NCBI GenBank assembly: GCA_026874595.1
Contig: CM049316.1
Location: 7,208,339 to 7,272,338, forward strand
Source: Sipunculus nudus
Lineage: Eukaryota > Annelida > Sipuncula > Golfingiida > Sipunculidae
Direction of reading: 5' to 3'
DNA: 64,000 bases
The notes under the pieces were generated by a model. That model was given only the letters and a program-made list of their open reading frames with translations, was not told where the DNA came from and ran no database searches. Both the position numbers and the translations under genes were made by a program. Shown here in pieces: positions 63,501 through 64,000 of this stretch; the first letter of the stretch is position 1, and every line of letters starts with the position of its first letter.

Positions 63501-64000
63501 TATTATTGTCCCTTACAGGTACCCATTCTATTTGAAGAAACCTTCTTTAACAAGAATGATGACAGCTTTCGTGTGTTATGTGTAAACAGCCACCTTGAAG
63601 GAGAAATGGGTAGGTACACGGAAAAAAAAAATCATTGTTATCTTGTTGTTATCATCATCCTCATTCAATAGACAGTATCATCAGCAGATTTTAAACACCA
63701 AAACAGAAAGGTTATAATTTTGTCTCATAAATCCTAGATTACCAAAGGAGTTAGATTTAATCCCTGAACCCTCTATAATGTATAAACTTTGCAGGAATAA
63801 AGTTGACACATGCATGATTACTGTTGCAGTGTGATATATGAAACACTGACCATGATGTAGTGAAACGTTGATGTGTGCTTTAATTATTTCATTATTGATG
63901 ATAGAGTCATATTTTTTCAGTGCCGATGGCTGATGAAGCTCCTGTTGTAAAGCTACACAACTTAGAAGACTGTATACAGTTACTGTGGGGGCAGTCAGGT
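60456..64000 (+). CDS. ANKRD27: ANKRD27 (VARP), N-terminal part, cut by window end
   Basis: Five coding exons (60456-60557, 62565-62681, 63263-63322, 63519-63609, 63921-end) join in frame to about 150 residues. The protein starts MTAYDENLTENKFYCAL, like MALYDEDLLKNPFYLAL of vertebrate VARP. It also has VPILFEETFFNKNDDSF, against VPILFEETFYNEKEESF, the most telling match. Known for the family: VARP is a roughly 1050-residue endosomal protein with a VPS9 domain (Rab21 exchange) and two ankyrin blocks, binding VAMP7, retromer and Rab32/38. Only the region before the VPS9 domain is in this window, so the catalytic and ankyrin parts cannot be checked. The gene lies head-to-head with WDR59. Confidence 0.92.
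60558..62564. other. ANKRD27 intron after first coding exon
   Basis: Unique AT-rich sequence with a patch of short near-repeats (61480-61615, AATGCAAACT / TTCAAA phrases), a C tract at 61921-61934 and a SINE-like stretch (62250-62520). Confidence 0.55.
62250..62520 (+). mobile_element. tRNA-derived SINE-like element
   Basis: A-box-like TATGGCTAAGGCTCAG at about 62255 and B-box-like GGGTTCAAGACTT at 62292, tRNA-like spacing, then CCTAACCCTGGATTGAATGG and a G tract. Too diverged to be a tRNA gene. Confidence 0.5.
62565..62681 (+). CDS. ANKRD27: ANKRD27 coding exon 2
   Basis: 39 codons in phase 0: FCIPRAGSIAKYVCTEEDFL and NHILVPLDKD, matching the VPCKGSL / FESYILIPVEE segment of VARP. Acceptor CATTTACAG, donor AAG|GTATGA. 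Confidence 0.9.
63263..63322 (+). CDS. ANKRD27: ANKRD27 coding exon 3
   Basis: 20 codons in phase 0, reading ELSIQHNVITTGSGFKEVRA, aligned with VFIQGNRIKLGAGFACLLS. Acceptor TAATCTCAG, donor GCT|GTAAGTA. Confidence 0.88.
63519..63609 (+). CDS. ANKRD27: ANKRD27 coding exon 4
   Basis: VPILFEETFFNKNDDSFRVL then CVNSHLEGEM, a diagnostic VARP block. Acceptor CCTTACAG, donor ATGG|GTAGGT; leaves in phase 1. Confidence 0.93.
63921..64000 (+). CDS. ANKRD27: ANKRD27 coding exon 5 (reaches window end)
   Basis: Acceptor ATTTTTTCAG; reads VPMADEAPVVKLHNLEDCIQ then LLWGQSG, equivalent to the DPFSLKTIEDVREFLGRHS region. A possible donor (TCAG|GT) occupies the last two bases, so the exon may end at 63998. 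Confidence 0.82.

Overview
The window is animal nuclear DNA. Coding sequence is split into short exons with GT-AG introns, base composition is AT-rich, and most of the length is introns filled with interspersed repeats, minisatellites and homopolymer tracts. The style of the repeats (short GC palindromes next to GACGGACAGACGG-type runs, tRNA-derived SINEs) suggests a lophotrochozoan, probably a bivalve mollusc. That placement is inference; the intron-exon structure is read directly.

Two protein-coding genes are present, in divergent (head-to-head) orientation. On the minus strand, a complete WDR59 gene (GATOR2 complex, lysosomal amino-acid signalling to mTORC1) runs from its ATG at 46045 down to its TAA at 2074. 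I could chain 23 coding exons with matching splice phases into an uninterrupted 983-residue protein, close to the length of vertebrate WDR59. On the plus strand, the first five coding exons of ANKRD27 (VARP, an endosomal VPS9/ankyrin protein) start at 60456 and run off the window at 64000. A plausible shared promoter with two divergent non-coding first exons lies near 51331-51508.

Layout: 1-1300, flank and probable end of the WDR59 3' UTR; 1300-2108, a satellite that runs into the last WDR59 exon; 2074-46084, WDR59 with long introns; 46085-51330, probable 5' UTR intron of WDR59; 51331-51508, candidate bidirectional promoter; 51509-60423, probable 5' UTR intron of ANKRD27; 60424-64000, ANKRD27 5' part. 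Introns carry at least five DNA-transposon-like elements with inverted ends (two with 8-bp target duplications of the hAT kind), two large dispersed repeat families, SINEs and several tandem arrays.

The most unusual observation is that three separate tandem arrays in WDR59 are each built from the end of an exon. One is about 38 copies of the exon 20 / intron junction (11101-12433), giving dozens of GTAAG donor-like sites. The second is six copies of the exon 2 / intron junction (44245-44530). The third is a satellite made from the stop-codon region of the last exon (about 1300-2108). In each case the array lies on the downstream side of the real exon end.
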